The notes: generated by a model from the sequence alone, not told the origin. DNA of 64,000 bases from Bacillus sp. UNC41MFS5 (GCF_000686805.1 NZ_KK366018.1:533759-597758), one strand, 5' to 3'; numbered from the stretch's first letter, positions 53,943 to 62,393 are shown. Numbers and translations: made by a program.

Positions 53943-54776
53943 TTAAATTCCGGGCTTATAGTCCACTTGTACAGAAAATTCACCGATTCTTTCGATGTGA
54001 ATGCGAACAGTATCACCTTTCGTAATCGGAGCCACTCCCTCCGGAGTACCTGTCGTGACAATATCCCCAGGAAGAAGAGTCATTACACTGGAAGCTGCCT
54101 CAAAAAATCTATAGCAATCGTATATAAGATCACTCGTGTTGGCTGATTGTCTGATTTCATCATTAACCCACAGATTCATTTGCAGCTGATTCGGGTTTTC
54201 CACTTCATCACCCGTCACAATCCATGGACCGATTGGAGTAAAGGTATCAAAGGATTTACGCCATGGCCGATCTTCCTTACCGCGGACCGTAATGTCCATT
54301 AAAGCAAGGTATCCGAAGATGTACTTAGACGCATCCTCCGCCTTTACATCCTTTGCCTCCTTACCGACTACGAAAGCAATTTCCGCTTCATGATCCACTC
54401 TTCGGTCTCTGAACGGCAGCAGCACCGTTTCATCAGGTCCAATAATCGAAGAAGGCGATTTGAGGAAAAATCCGAGACCGTCCACCGTTGAAGCGGTGTT
54501 CATCTCTTGTTTGTGCAGGATATAATTGATAGGAGCTGCTACTATTTTACTCGGATTTGGGACAGGGGCACGAAGCGACACGTCCGATACTTGATTAATA
54601 GGACAAGACCCTAGGCCAGTTTCAATTTTTGGTTTCAAAGCTTCGAATTCTCCCATCAGCTTGACTAGGGAGGCTTGCGGTTCCTCGTTGTTCCAAGATG
54701 TTAATTCAGTAATATCGATCACACTGCTGCCATCGACAACACCAACGCGATTTTCGTTGAACAATGCAATTTTCAT
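53943..54776 (-). CDS. FAH-family hydrolase, copy 2
   Basis: 277 residues. FAH fold with metal ligands in RVDHEAEIAFVVGKEA and ALMDITVRGKEDRPWRKS, the GFFLKSPSSIIGP loop and VMTLLPGDIVTTGTPEGV. It lacks the GHNY catalytic motif of copy 1, showing APINYILHKQE instead (the His is displaced). Likely cleaves the ring-opening product of copy 2 dioxygenase. With no DinB isomerase in the island, direct hydrolysis of maleylpyruvate to maleate and pyruvate is possible. Annotated MmgE/PrpD gene starts 36 bases upstream. Confidence 0.82.
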   Translation of the reverse strand: MKIALFNENRVGVVDGSSVIDITELTSWNNEEPQASLVKLMGEFEALKPKIETGLGSCPINQVSDVSLRAPVPNPSKIVAAPINYILHKQEMNTASTVDGLGFFLKSPSSIIGPDETVLLPFRDRRVDHEAEIAFVVGKEAKDVKAEDASKYIFGYLALMDITVRGKEDRPWRKSFDTFTPIGPWIVTGDEVENPNQLQMNLWVNDEIRQSANTSDLIYDCYRFFEAASSVMTLLPGDIVTTGTPEGVAPITKGDTVRIHIERIGEFSVQVDYKPGI

Positions 54777-54811
54777 TAATATACTCCTTCCATTTGATTC
54801 CTACATTGAAA

Positions 54812-56275
54812 TCAAATCATTTGTTTTTGTTTATAATCATTCAATTGGTTGTGTATCTCGTTTATCCAATCACTGAAGCATGTGAATGTGTCGATTCGTA
54901 AACCCTGATCATATAGTTCATGGGCGATTGGCTCCATGCTGCCATGATCAAGAAAGGACTGGGCATAATGACTCAAACAACTGATCCACTTCTCTCGGTG
55001 CTCTTTTTCGCTTAGTGGATATTCTTTGGAACCAGGTGCGTGTTGAAGCGTTTTTTCATACATTTGACCATTCTTTGTCTTAATTTCTATTTCTACTGGC
55101 AATCTTCGATTGAGTCGCTTGTCTTCCTCCAATTCCTGCAGATCTAACACCTTGACCGTAGGTAGCAAATTCTGAATGTCGATACGCTGCACTTGCTCAT
55201 CCTCAAAACTGCTCAACCTAACATGTCCATCGGCTATCGCTGCAAGTACGGTATATTCGGCACTAAACTTTCCCTGTAATCCTGTCACAGGACGTGAGTG
55301 TACCAAAGGCAAGAGACTTCTCGGCTGTGCCCGAAGCACAATTGCCTGTACAGCATCTAAGCTCAACTGATGTTCCTCTTTGAGATCAAGCGCACCTTGG
55401 ATAAAGCGGTGTGTACCAAAGCAGCAAGGGAACTTCTTGACGGATAATCCCTCTAACATATCGTAAGGCTCGCCGAATCTGATGGAGTTCATCGCGTTCA
55501 GTAGCTCCACTTCATCGGCCCCGCCGCTAAAGGCCATGAAAAAGCCGCGTTTTCCAAAAATATCATGATTCCCAGTAAAGCCCTGTTCAGCAAGCATTAC
55601 CGCCTGAATGCCGTGTGATGCCGACAATCCAACGTGCAGCGACTTGGTCATGGAACCAAAATTCTTCTGTAGCCCACCTGTCATCGATGCAGCGATAGCA
55701 ATGGCATGGGAGCATTGCTCCGCATTGAGATGAAGCAGATAGGAGGAAGCAGCAGCCGCTCCAATCGTACCCAACGTATCGGTGGCATGCCAGCCGAGAT
55801 TGTAATGCCGTATCCCCATGATCTGCCCAATGCGGATCATGACTTCCGTGCCGATGCTATAGGCCGTAATGACCTCCTTACCCGAGCTCTTAAGCTTCTC
55901 AGCAAGAGGCGTTATCGCAGACAGAATCGGAGCGCTGGGATGGATGACGACACCAACCGAGGCATCGTCATAATCCAACACATGGGAGGCTGTCCCATTA
56001 ATGATGGCCGCTTTATCACAATCAACCTTCACAGGCTCCCCCCAAAGAGAGGAGACACCGCTCTGCCCGCTCTCCTGCGGGACATATACCTTTTTAGCCC
56101 TTTCTACGGCAGGTTCATTCCATCCTGCTAAAGCTACTCCTATCGTATCAATAATTGCCCTCTTTGCTAAATCCACCATTTCTTCTGGAAGCTGATGATA
56201 GGATGTTTCCGTAATAAAGGTAGCGAGCCTTGTCATGAAATTATTGATTTTTCCATCTTGGTCTACGTTTTTCAT
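54812..56275 (-). CDS. MmgE/PrpD family protein
   Basis: 487 residues as drawn, overlapping the hydratase gene by 35 bases; a later ATG at 56236, just after the hydratase stop, may be the true start. Family features: IIDTIGVALAGWNEPAV, NGTASHVLDYDDASVGVVIHPSAP (catalytic Asp/His region), AAASMTGGLQKNFGSMTKSLHVGLSASHGI and KKFPCCFGTHRFIQGAL. Members include 2-methylcitrate dehydratase, cis-aconitate decarboxylase and iminodisuccinate epimerase. No prpC or prpB is nearby, so a methylcitrate role is doubtful. A hydratase, dehydratase or epimerase step in the dicarboxylate pathway of the island is inferred. Confidence 0.85.
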   Translation of the reverse strand: MKNVDQDGKINNFMTRLATFITETSYHQLPEEMVDLAKRAIIDTIGVALAGWNEPAVERAKKVYVPQESGQSGVSSLWGEPVKVDCDKAAIINGTASHVLDYDDASVGVVIHPSAPILSAITPLAEKLKSSGKEVITAYSIGTEVMIRIGQIMGIRHYNLGWHATDTLGTIGAAAASSYLLHLNAEQCSHAIAIAASMTGGLQKNFGSMTKSLHVGLSASHGIQAVMLAEQGFTGNHDIFGKRGFFMAFSGGADEVELLNAMNSIRFGEPYDMLEGLSVKKFPCCFGTHRFIQGALDLKEEHQLSLDAVQAIVLRAQPRSLLPLVHSRPVTGLQGKFSAEYTVLAAIADGHVRLSSFEDEQVQRIDIQNLLPTVKVLDLQELEEDKRLNRRLPVEIEIKTKNGQMYEKTLQHAPGSKEYPLSEKEHREKWISCLSHYAQSFLDHGSMEPIAHELYDQGLRIDTFTCFSDWINEIHNQLNDYKQKQMI

Positions 56276-57047
56276 TAAATGCTGCCACTCCCTCTAACCG
56301 GTCTTCCGATGTCACCAACTGGTTGTATGCTGCAATATCCAGAGCGTAGGCAGTATGGTAGTCTGTTTCAGATCCTTGGTTAATCGAGACTTTTGCCGCT
56401 CTTACTGCCATTGGGGCGGTGTTTGCTATCATTCCGGCCAATTCCAGTGCAGTTTCCAGCGCTTTTCCTTTGGAAACGACTCGGTTGACCATACCCCATT
56501 CGTATGCTAATGCTGCATCAATTTTTCGTCCTGTATAGATAAGCTCCTTGGCACGGCGTACCCCAATGGCTCGAGCCAGATTTTGCAGCCCTCCGCCACC
56601 AGGTAAAATTCCTCTTAATGCTTCCGACAAGCCGAAAACAGCTGTTTCCGAAGCAATGATAAAATCAGTCGAAAGTGCCAATTCACATCCTCCGGCAAGC
56701 GCATAGCCTTCCACTGCGGCTATGACAGGTACCGGGAAATCCCGAGTCAACAGAACCAAGTCTTCAATGATATGATGCTGTCGTTTCCACGTGCCGTCGC
56801 TCATTCCGTTGCGTTCCTTTAAATCGCCTCCGGTGCTGAACGCTCTCTCTCCTGCTCCGGTAATAACAACGCATCTTAAATCTTCGTTATACGCCTGTTC
56901 GCGGAAAAGTCTTAGCCTTTCCTCGAGCATTTTCGTATTCATCGCATTCATTACTTCAGGTCTATTTAGCGTGACAACCAGAATTTCGTTATTTTCACCC
57001 TTATATTCAACCTTCAACATTTCATAGGATTCTTGCACTATACTCAC
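56241..57047 (-). CDS. Enoyl-CoA hydratase/isomerase, island copy
   Basis: 268 residues from a GTG at 57047 (AAAGGAGG nine bases upstream, 30 bases after the dehydrogenase stop); a longer upstream frame overlaps that gene. Crotonase fold with AFSTGGDLKERNG (oxyanion hole), LAGGCELALSTD and LSEALRGILPGGGGLQNLAR holding both catalytic Glu residues, and the DRLEGVAAFNEKRRPRW end. It hydrates the enoyl-CoA made by the acyl-CoA dehydrogenase just upstream. Similar to, but clearly different from, the leucine hydratase at 6122-6904. Confidence 0.88.
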   Translation of the reverse strand: MSIVQESYEMLKVEYKGENNEILVVTLNRPEVMNAMNTKMLEERLRLFREQAYNEDLRCVVITGAGERAFSTGGDLKERNGMSDGTWKRQHHIIEDLVLLTRDFPVPVIAAVEGYALAGGCELALSTDFIIASETAVFGLSEALRGILPGGGGLQNLARAIGVRRAKELIYTGRKIDAALAYEWGMVNRVVSKGKALETALELAGMIANTAPMAVRAAKVSINQGSETDYHTAYALDIAAYNQLVTSEDRLEGVAAFNEKRRPRWKNQ

Positions 57048-57076
57048 AGCATTTGCCCTCCTTTCCTGACTTCTAC

Positions 57077-58252
57077 TTAATATGATCTTGGCATTTTCAA
57101 TACGTGCTGACCTACATAGCTTAAAATCAGATTCGAAGAGATTGGAGCAATCTTCATCATTCTTGCTTGCATCCACTTGCGGTTGATGTGGTACTCGTTT
57201 GCTGCAGCATAGCCGCCATGCGTTTGCATACACGCTTCAGCCGCATGATAAGCAGCCTCAGAGCACAGGTACTTCGCCATATTTGCTTCTGCACCAGCCT
57301 GAAGATTGTTATCGAATTTAGTTGCTGCTTTATACATAAGCGCCTCCGCAGCTTGAAGCTCCATATACGCCTGCGCAATCGGGAATTGGATGCCTTGGTT
57401 TTGCCCGATTGGACGGTTAAATACAACACGCTCGTTCGCATACTTGACAGCCTGGTCAATAAACCACTTACCATTACCAAGCGCGGAACCAGATACAAGA
57501 ATCCTTTCTGCGACCATTCCATCCATCACGCAGTAAAGTCCTCTTCCTTCTTCACCAATTAAGCATTCCTCAGGTACTTCAAGGTCGTTGAAGAACAATT
57601 GATTCGTGTCTCCGCCTAGCATCGTAGAAATTTTCGTTGATTCAATGCCGTTTCCAACTTCACGGGTGTCAATCAGGAACAAGCTGATGCCATGTGTTCT
57701 CTTTTCTACTTTGTCAAGCGGTGTTGTACGAGCAAGAAGCAGCATCAAATCTGTGTTATTGAAGCGGGAAATGAAGATTTTTTGGCCGTTAATAATGTAA
57801 CGGTCTCCCTTTTTCTCAGCAAATGTTTTAATTTTAGTTGTGTCCGTACCAGCATCCGGCTCTGTTACAGCAAAGGTTTGCAGTCTTAAGGAACCGTTTG
57901 CAATTTGCGGCAAGTATTTGCGCTTTTGTTCCTCACTGCCGTGTCTAAGAAGTGCACCCATCGTATACATTTGAGCGTGAACCTGGTTAGAGTTTCCGCC
58001 AGATCGGTTGACTTCTTCTAAGATAATGGCTCCCTCTGTAAAACCTAACCCTGAGCCACCATACTCTTCCGGTATCAATGCGCCTAACCAGCCTGCATTA
58101 CTCATTGCTTTTACAAATTCTGTCGGATAGGTATGATCCTCATGGGATTGTCTCCAATAATCTAAATCAAACCGGGAACAAACCTCTCTCACACCGGCGC
58201 GAATATCATTTTGTAGGTCAGAAAATTCAAAATCCATCTTTAATTCCTCCAT
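57077..58252 (-). CDS. Acyl-CoA dehydrogenase, island copy (non-canonical base)
   Basis: 391 residues, ACAD fold: LQTFAVTEPDAGTDTTKI (FAD loop), NGQKIFISRFNNTDL, FNRPIGQNQGIQFPIAQAYMELQAAE and MQTHGGYAAANEYHINRKWMQARM. The C-terminus reads KIAPISSNLILSYVGQHVLKMPRSY where most family members have the catalytic Glu of YEGT. The base must therefore lie elsewhere, as in isovaleryl-CoA or long-chain dehydrogenases. This C-terminal pattern is shared by dehydrogenases found in CaiB-linked operons. Electrons go to the second EtfBA (60477-62275). Substrate unknown. Confidence 0.87.
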   Translation of the reverse strand: MEELKMDFEFSDLQNDIRAGVREVCSRFDLDYWRQSHEDHTYPTEFVKAMSNAGWLGALIPEEYGGSGLGFTEGAIILEEVNRSGGNSNQVHAQMYTMGALLRHGSEEQKRKYLPQIANGSLRLQTFAVTEPDAGTDTTKIKTFAEKKGDRYIINGQKIFISRFNNTDLMLLLARTTPLDKVEKRTHGISLFLIDTREVGNGIESTKISTMLGGDTNQLFFNDLEVPEECLIGEEGRGLYCVMDGMVAERILVSGSALGNGKWFIDQAVKYANERVVFNRPIGQNQGIQFPIAQAYMELQAAEALMYKAATKFDNNLQAGAEANMAKYLCSEAAYHAAEACMQTHGGYAAANEYHINRKWMQARMMKIAPISSNLILSYVGQHVLKMPRSY

Positions 58253-58279
58253 GTTCTATGATTATTTTTTTCTATTAAT

Positions 58280-59248
58280 TTATGATCCTTGTACCTGCAT
58301 CCAGGTTTGTGGTCTAATTCCTGAAAGAACCCCGCCCTTGGACAAATGCCCAGGGAGCTCCCGCCCTACAATTTGTTCAGCCATCTTGGAACATTCGACT
58401 AAAGCTTCCAGGTTAAGTCCGGTATCAATGCCCATTTCTTCGCACAGAAATGCGACATCCTCTGTAGAAATGTTTCCTGGTGCCCCTTTCACTGCAGCAA
58501 ATGGACATCCTCCGAGTCCTGCAACCGCTGTATCGAATTCCCACAGGCCTTCCTGTAGCGCAGCGTATACGTTAGCGAGACCCTGTCCGCGTGTATCATG
58601 CAGATGCAAATGTATATTAATTTCCGGCCATTTATCCTGAATGGCACGAACCGTTCGCTTAATCTGTTCCGGGTTGGCCCACCCCATCGTATCAGCTAAT
58701 TTGACTTTCTGAATCCGTTCTCCATAGCTTTCTGCCAAGGAAATGACCTTGCCCATGATGTTCAGCAATTGATCCAAATATATGTAGCCTTCAAAGTTGC
58801 AGCCAAAGGATGCCATAAATCCCATTTGTTTCACAGGAATTCCTGCTGCCTGATAGGCCTCAATCCATTCTGGCAACGCTTTCAGCATTTCACTGGTCGA
58901 TTTATTCATATTCCGCCTCGAAAAGGCATCACTTGCAGATAGAACAAGACTTCCGTCCAATGTAACTTTATTGGCTAGCGCTCGCTCCAACCCTTTCAAA
59001 TTCAGATATGCTGCTCGATAAGCCACTCCTTGCATTCTCTCAATCTTTGCTAACACCATTTCCGCATCTGCCATCTGCGGTACCCACTTCGGACTGACAA
59101 AAGATGTAACCTCAATGTTTTTGAGTCCAGTCTGGCTCAATGAGTTAACGAAGGCAATCTTATCCTCTGTGGGAATCTTGCTTGCTTCTGATTGAAAGCC
59201 TTCCCTTGGCCCTACCTCATATAATTCAACGTGTTGGGGTAATGTCAT
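58280..59248 (-). CDS. Divergent HMG-CoA-lyase-family lyase
   Basis: 322 residues. It keeps EVGPREGFQSEA, TSFVSPKWVPQMADAEM and the metal-binding HLHLHDTRGQGLANV. The catalytic Cys loop is GLGGCPFAAVKGAPGN, with a three-residue insertion relative to GCPYAPGAAGN. FGCPYEG is changed to FGCNFEGY and DTTG to DTMG. These changes lie around the acyl end of the substrate, so it likely cleaves something larger than HMG-CoA, such as a long or branched 3-hydroxy-3-carboxymethyl acyl-CoA. The CaiB gene lies ten bases upstream. Confidence 0.82.
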   Translation of the reverse strand: MTLPQHVELYEVGPREGFQSEASKIPTEDKIAFVNSLSQTGLKNIEVTSFVSPKWVPQMADAEMVLAKIERMQGVAYRAAYLNLKGLERALANKVTLDGSLVLSASDAFSRRNMNKSTSEMLKALPEWIEAYQAAGIPVKQMGFMASFGCNFEGYIYLDQLLNIMGKVISLAESYGERIQKVKLADTMGWANPEQIKRTVRAIQDKWPEINIHLHLHDTRGQGLANVYAALQEGLWEFDTAVAGLGGCPFAAVKGAPGNISTEDVAFLCEEMGIDTGLNLEALVECSKMAEQIVGRELPGHLSKGGVLSGIRPQTWMQVQGS

Positions 59249-59258
59249 GGTCTACCTC

Positions 59259-60452
59259 CTAACCAACAATGCTCTTACTCTTGAGCTGCTCCAATATTTC
59301 TTTTGAATAATTTAATGAGTTAAGAATTTCATCCGTATGCTCCCCTAGCAGTGGAGGTAATGATTGAAGATTGCCTCGTTCTTCATTGATTCGGAATGGA
59401 AGATCGACCATTCGGAAATCAGAAACCCTAAAATCTTCAACTGGTTTAATCATTGCAAGCGCATTCACTTGTTCATCGCGGAGCACCCGATCCAATGTAT
59501 TGATTGGACAACTTGGTACATTGTATTCCGCCATTAAGTTTACGAGGTCGTCCACTTCATATCCTAAGGTGACTTCTTCTATAATTCGATGAAGCTCTTT
59601 ACGGTTTTGGACCCTGGTCGAATTGGATTCAAATCGAGGATCCTCGACTAGCCCTGGCATTTCAAGCGCCGCACATAAATTTTTAAACAGTCGATTGTTT
59701 CCCGCAGCGATAATCGCCCATTGGTCCCCTTTGGTTTTAAAAGCTTCATAAGGTGCTGTCGTCGCCATTCCCGTTCCCATCTTCTTCGGAAGATTTCCGG
59801 ATGCCATGTACGTAGAAAGCTGTAATGTAACCCATGCAATTCCCGTTTCTAACAGACTGTTTGCTACTTTGCAGCCTTTGCCGGTTTGGTTGCGTTGGTG
59901 AAGGGCACTTAGTATACCAATCAAAGACCACATGCCTGTTGCCATATCCACAATGGATACGCCGACGCGGGCTGGGTCGTCACCCTCATTTCCTGTCAAA
60001 CTCATAATGCCGCTGTAAGCCTGAATAAGTGGGTCATAGCCCGGCTTGTTTTTCATTTTCCCCTTATCTCCGAACGCACTAATCGCCGCATATATTAATG
60101 AAGGATTGATTTCGGATAATTGCTCATAGCCGAGTCCGCGAGATTCTTCGCTTCCAGGCTTCAGGCTATGGATAAAGATGTCTGCAGTCTCGCATAATTG
60201 ATGGACAATTTTCTGCCCATCTGGATGATTTAGATCGACACAAAGGCTTTTCTTATTACGATTTAACGCCAGGAAGGTGGAAGATTCCCCTCCCCATAAT
60301 GGCGGATGCCAATGCCTTGTATCATCTCCATGTCCCGGACGTTCAATCTTGATGACCGTCGCTCCTAAATCGCCTAACATTTGTGAACAAAACGGGCCCG
60401 CAACGTTTTGCGTTACATCAATGACTGTAAGACCCGAAAGAATATTAGCCAT
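59259..60452 (-). CDS. Class III (CaiB/BaiF) CoA-transferase, copy 1
   Basis: 397 residues. GLTVIDVTQNVAGPFCSQMLGDLGATVIKIERPGHGDDTR, LNRNKKSLCVDLNHPDG and the catalytic Asp in GVSIVDMATGMWSLIG fit the family. It would load CoA onto the pathway acid so that the dehydrogenase and hydratase downstream can act. Lies 24 bases after etfA2 and ten bases before the divergent lyase. Acceptor and donor unknown. It resembles copy 2 only in the family motifs, so they are likely to have different substrates. Confidence 0.88.
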   Translation of the reverse strand: MANILSGLTVIDVTQNVAGPFCSQMLGDLGATVIKIERPGHGDDTRHWHPPLWGGESSTFLALNRNKKSLCVDLNHPDGQKIVHQLCETADIFIHSLKPGSEESRGLGYEQLSEINPSLIYAAISAFGDKGKMKNKPGYDPLIQAYSGIMSLTGNEGDDPARVGVSIVDMATGMWSLIGILSALHQRNQTGKGCKVANSLLETGIAWVTLQLSTYMASGNLPKKMGTGMATTAPYEAFKTKGDQWAIIAAGNNRLFKNLCAALEMPGLVEDPRFESNSTRVQNRKELHRIIEEVTLGYEVDDLVNLMAEYNVPSCPINTLDRVLRDEQVNALAMIKPVEDFRVSDFRMVDLPFRINEERGNLQSLPPLLGEHTDEILNSLNYSKEILEQLKSKSIVG

Positions 60453-60476
60453 GTTCGTTTCCCCTCTCTCTTTTCT

Positions 60477-61448
60477 TTATACTGGAACTTTTTGGAACTC
60501 TTCAGTCAACATTGGAACCACTTCAAATAGGTCCCCTACAATGCCATAATCAGCCACTTTGAAAATTGGCGCTTCCGGATCCTTATTGATCGCTACGATA
60601 ATTTTGGAATTAGACATCCCAGCCAAATGCTGAACCGCACCTGAAATGCCGCATGCAATATATAAATCCGGTGTTACCACTTTGCCGGTTTGACCTACTT
60701 GCATTGAGTAATCACAGTATCCTGCATCACAAGCTGCACGGGATGCACCAACAGCCGCTCCCAGTGCTTTTGCTAATTCATGAATTGGGTTGAATCCTTC
60801 TGCACTTTTCACTCCTCGGCCACCCGAAACAATAATTTTAGCCTCTGTCAAATCAATGGTGCCTGCTGTCTTTCTTACGACATCTTTAATGACTGTGCGA
60901 ATATCGGTAATGGATGCTTTATGTTCGATTGTTTCTGCCGTACGCCCCACATCCGGTACGCCTTTGTCGATATTATTAGAACGAATGGTGGCAAAATGAA
61001 TTCCATTAGTGATTTTCTTCTTTTGAAACGCTTTCCCTGCGTAAATCGGGCGAACAAAGACCACTTCATCCCCTTGAACTTCAACCTCGGTACAATCAGA
61101 TACTAATCCAAATCCCAGACGAGCTGCTACCCGTGGTGCCAAATCACGCCCCATAGCAGTGTGACCGAGTAAAACGGCGTCAGGCTTTACGATATTAAAT
61201 ACTTCTGTGAACGCTTGCGCATAAGCATCAATTGAAAAATCATTCAATTCCTCGTTGGTAACCAAGTAGACTTGATCCGCACCATATTGCGCCAGCTGCT
61301 CCGCATCTCCGTTATCCCCTTGCCCAAACAATACCGCCGTGACTTTTCCCCCGTCAGCTATTTTTTTGGCAGCAGCAAGCGCTTCAAAAGAAACATTTCT
61401 CAAATTACCATTGCGTTTTTCAGCAACAATTAACACATCTTTACTCAT
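60477..61448 (-). CDS. etfA: Electron transfer flavoprotein alpha subunit, island copy
   Basis: 323 residues. FAD-domain motifs SGGRGVKSAEGFNPIHEL, GASRAACDAGYCDYSMQVGQTGKVVTPDLYIACGISGAVQHLAGM and INKDPEAPIFKVADYGIVGD are intact. Very like the copy at 1128-2102 but with a different domain I (LRNVSFEALAAAKKIADGG). It pairs with etfB 56 bases upstream and would take electrons from the dehydrogenase at 57077-58252. Confidence 0.95.
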   Translation of the reverse strand: MSKDVLIVAEKRNGNLRNVSFEALAAAKKIADGGKVTAVLFGQGDNGDAEQLAQYGADQVYLVTNEELNDFSIDAYAQAFTEVFNIVKPDAVLLGHTAMGRDLAPRVAARLGFGLVSDCTEVEVQGDEVVFVRPIYAGKAFQKKKITNGIHFATIRSNNIDKGVPDVGRTAETIEHKASITDIRTVIKDVVRKTAGTIDLTEAKIIVSGGRGVKSAEGFNPIHELAKALGAAVGASRAACDAGYCDYSMQVGQTGKVVTPDLYIACGISGAVQHLAGMSNSKIIVAINKDPEAPIFKVADYGIVGDLFEVVPMLTEEFQKVPV

Positions 61449-61504
61449 TGATGCCTTTCCTCCTTAAATGTTTAAGATTCCAAAATGTTTAATATCTAAT
61501 GAGA

Positions 61505-62275
61505 TTATTGCACTACCTTCGCTTCAAAGCGCAGCGATTCTACGAGCTCAGAGACCTGTTCGGGCAAATCCCCTTGAAGAATTTTTCCAGCTGTTTTTTC
61601 GAGCGGCAAATATTGTTCTGATACTTCTGTTTTCGAAAGGATCTCCTCAATATTCAGACCTAGGTCAGCAGCTATAATCCGTTCAATCGGTTTTTTCTTT
61701 GCCTTCATGATTCCTGGAAGTGAGGGATAACGTGGTTCATTTAAACCCTGTTGTGCAGTGAGCAGTACAGGTGTAGCCGCTTCAATGATTTCGGTATCTC
61801 CTTCAACGTCTTTTTCCACTCTTACTTTACCGTCTTCGACTTCAAGATTCGTAATTGTAGAGATATGAACGATTCCTAACTCTTCCGCTAAGCGTGGTCC
61901 CACCTGAGCTGCTCCGTCATCAACCGCCATATATCCGCCTAAAATCAAATCATAACTATCTCTTTTCGCAACAATAGCTAATACTTTGGAAATCATATAT
62001 TCATCACCGAAAACAGATTCATCATCCACGATGATCGCCTTATCAGCTCCCATTGCCAAAGCCGTACGGAGTGCAGCCTCAGCACGTGGCGGGCCAACCG
62101 TCACAACCGTTACTTCTCCACCGTGTTTTTCCTTAATCGCCACCGCCTCTTCGACAGCGTACTCATCGTAAGGATTAATGACGAATTTGACTCCTTCCTC
62201 GCTTACTTTCCCATTCTTAAGTACAATTTTCTCTTCTGTGTCAAATGTTTGCTTGAGCAATACCAAAATTTTCAT
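61505..62275 (-). CDS. etfB: Electron transfer flavoprotein beta subunit, island copy
   Basis: 256 residues. Start MKILVLLKQTFDTEEKIVLKNG, AMP-binding NPYDEYAVEEAVAIKEKHGGEVTVVTVGPP and the recognition loop LTAQQGLNEPRYPSLPGIMKAKKKP. CTCCT-complementary GGAGG precedes the ATG. First gene of the island; the intergenic region 62276-62444 upstream contains likely regulatory repeats. Compare the leucine-operon copy at 2117-2887. Confidence 0.95.
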   Translation of the reverse strand: MKILVLLKQTFDTEEKIVLKNGKVSEEGVKFVINPYDEYAVEEAVAIKEKHGGEVTVVTVGPPRAEAALRTALAMGADKAIIVDDESVFGDEYMISKVLAIVAKRDSYDLILGGYMAVDDGAAQVGPRLAEELGIVHISTITNLEVEDGKVRVEKDVEGDTEIIEAATPVLLTAQQGLNEPRYPSLPGIMKAKKKPIERIIAADLGLNIEEILSKTEVSEQYLPLEKTAGKILQGDLPEQVSELVESLRFEAKVVQ

Positions 62276-62347
62276 GTAAACCTCCTGAAAGTAAAATTAT
62301 CATTTTTCGTTTCAAAAATTATTTTTGAATAATCTGTATATTTAAAA

Positions 62348-62368
62348 TTTAACATAAGATTTAACATA
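62348..62368. promoter_or_regulatory. Direct repeat TTTAACATA upstream of the island
   Basis: TTTAACATA at 62348-62356 and 62360-62368, with a 12-base period, lies about 75 bases before the etfB2 start. It may be a regulator site or part of the promoter; no regulator gene is adjacent. Confidence 0.4.
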
Positions 62369-62393
62369 TTACTAATATCTATTAAATAGACTT

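Noticed and set aside
53906..54061. N-terminal extension of the Spo0E-like frame
   Set aside because: It overlaps the end of the FAH gene, lacks a ribosome site, and the family pattern begins only at the ATG at 53905.
46264..56275. Methylcitrate (propionate) cycle based on MmgE/PrpD plus aconitase
   Set aside because: No methylcitrate synthase or methylisocitrate lyase gene is present, and the two genes lie in different transcription units; kept only as an alternative.
57048..57233. 62-residue N-terminal extension of the island hydratase
   Set aside because: It lies inside the acyl-CoA dehydrogenase gene; the GTG at 57047 has a strong AAAGGAGG and matches crotonase length.
46264..62275. Island as a prophage or transposon cargo
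   Set aside because: No integrase, transposase, tRNA or terminal repeat is visible at either boundary; transfer is possible but not shown by the sequence here.
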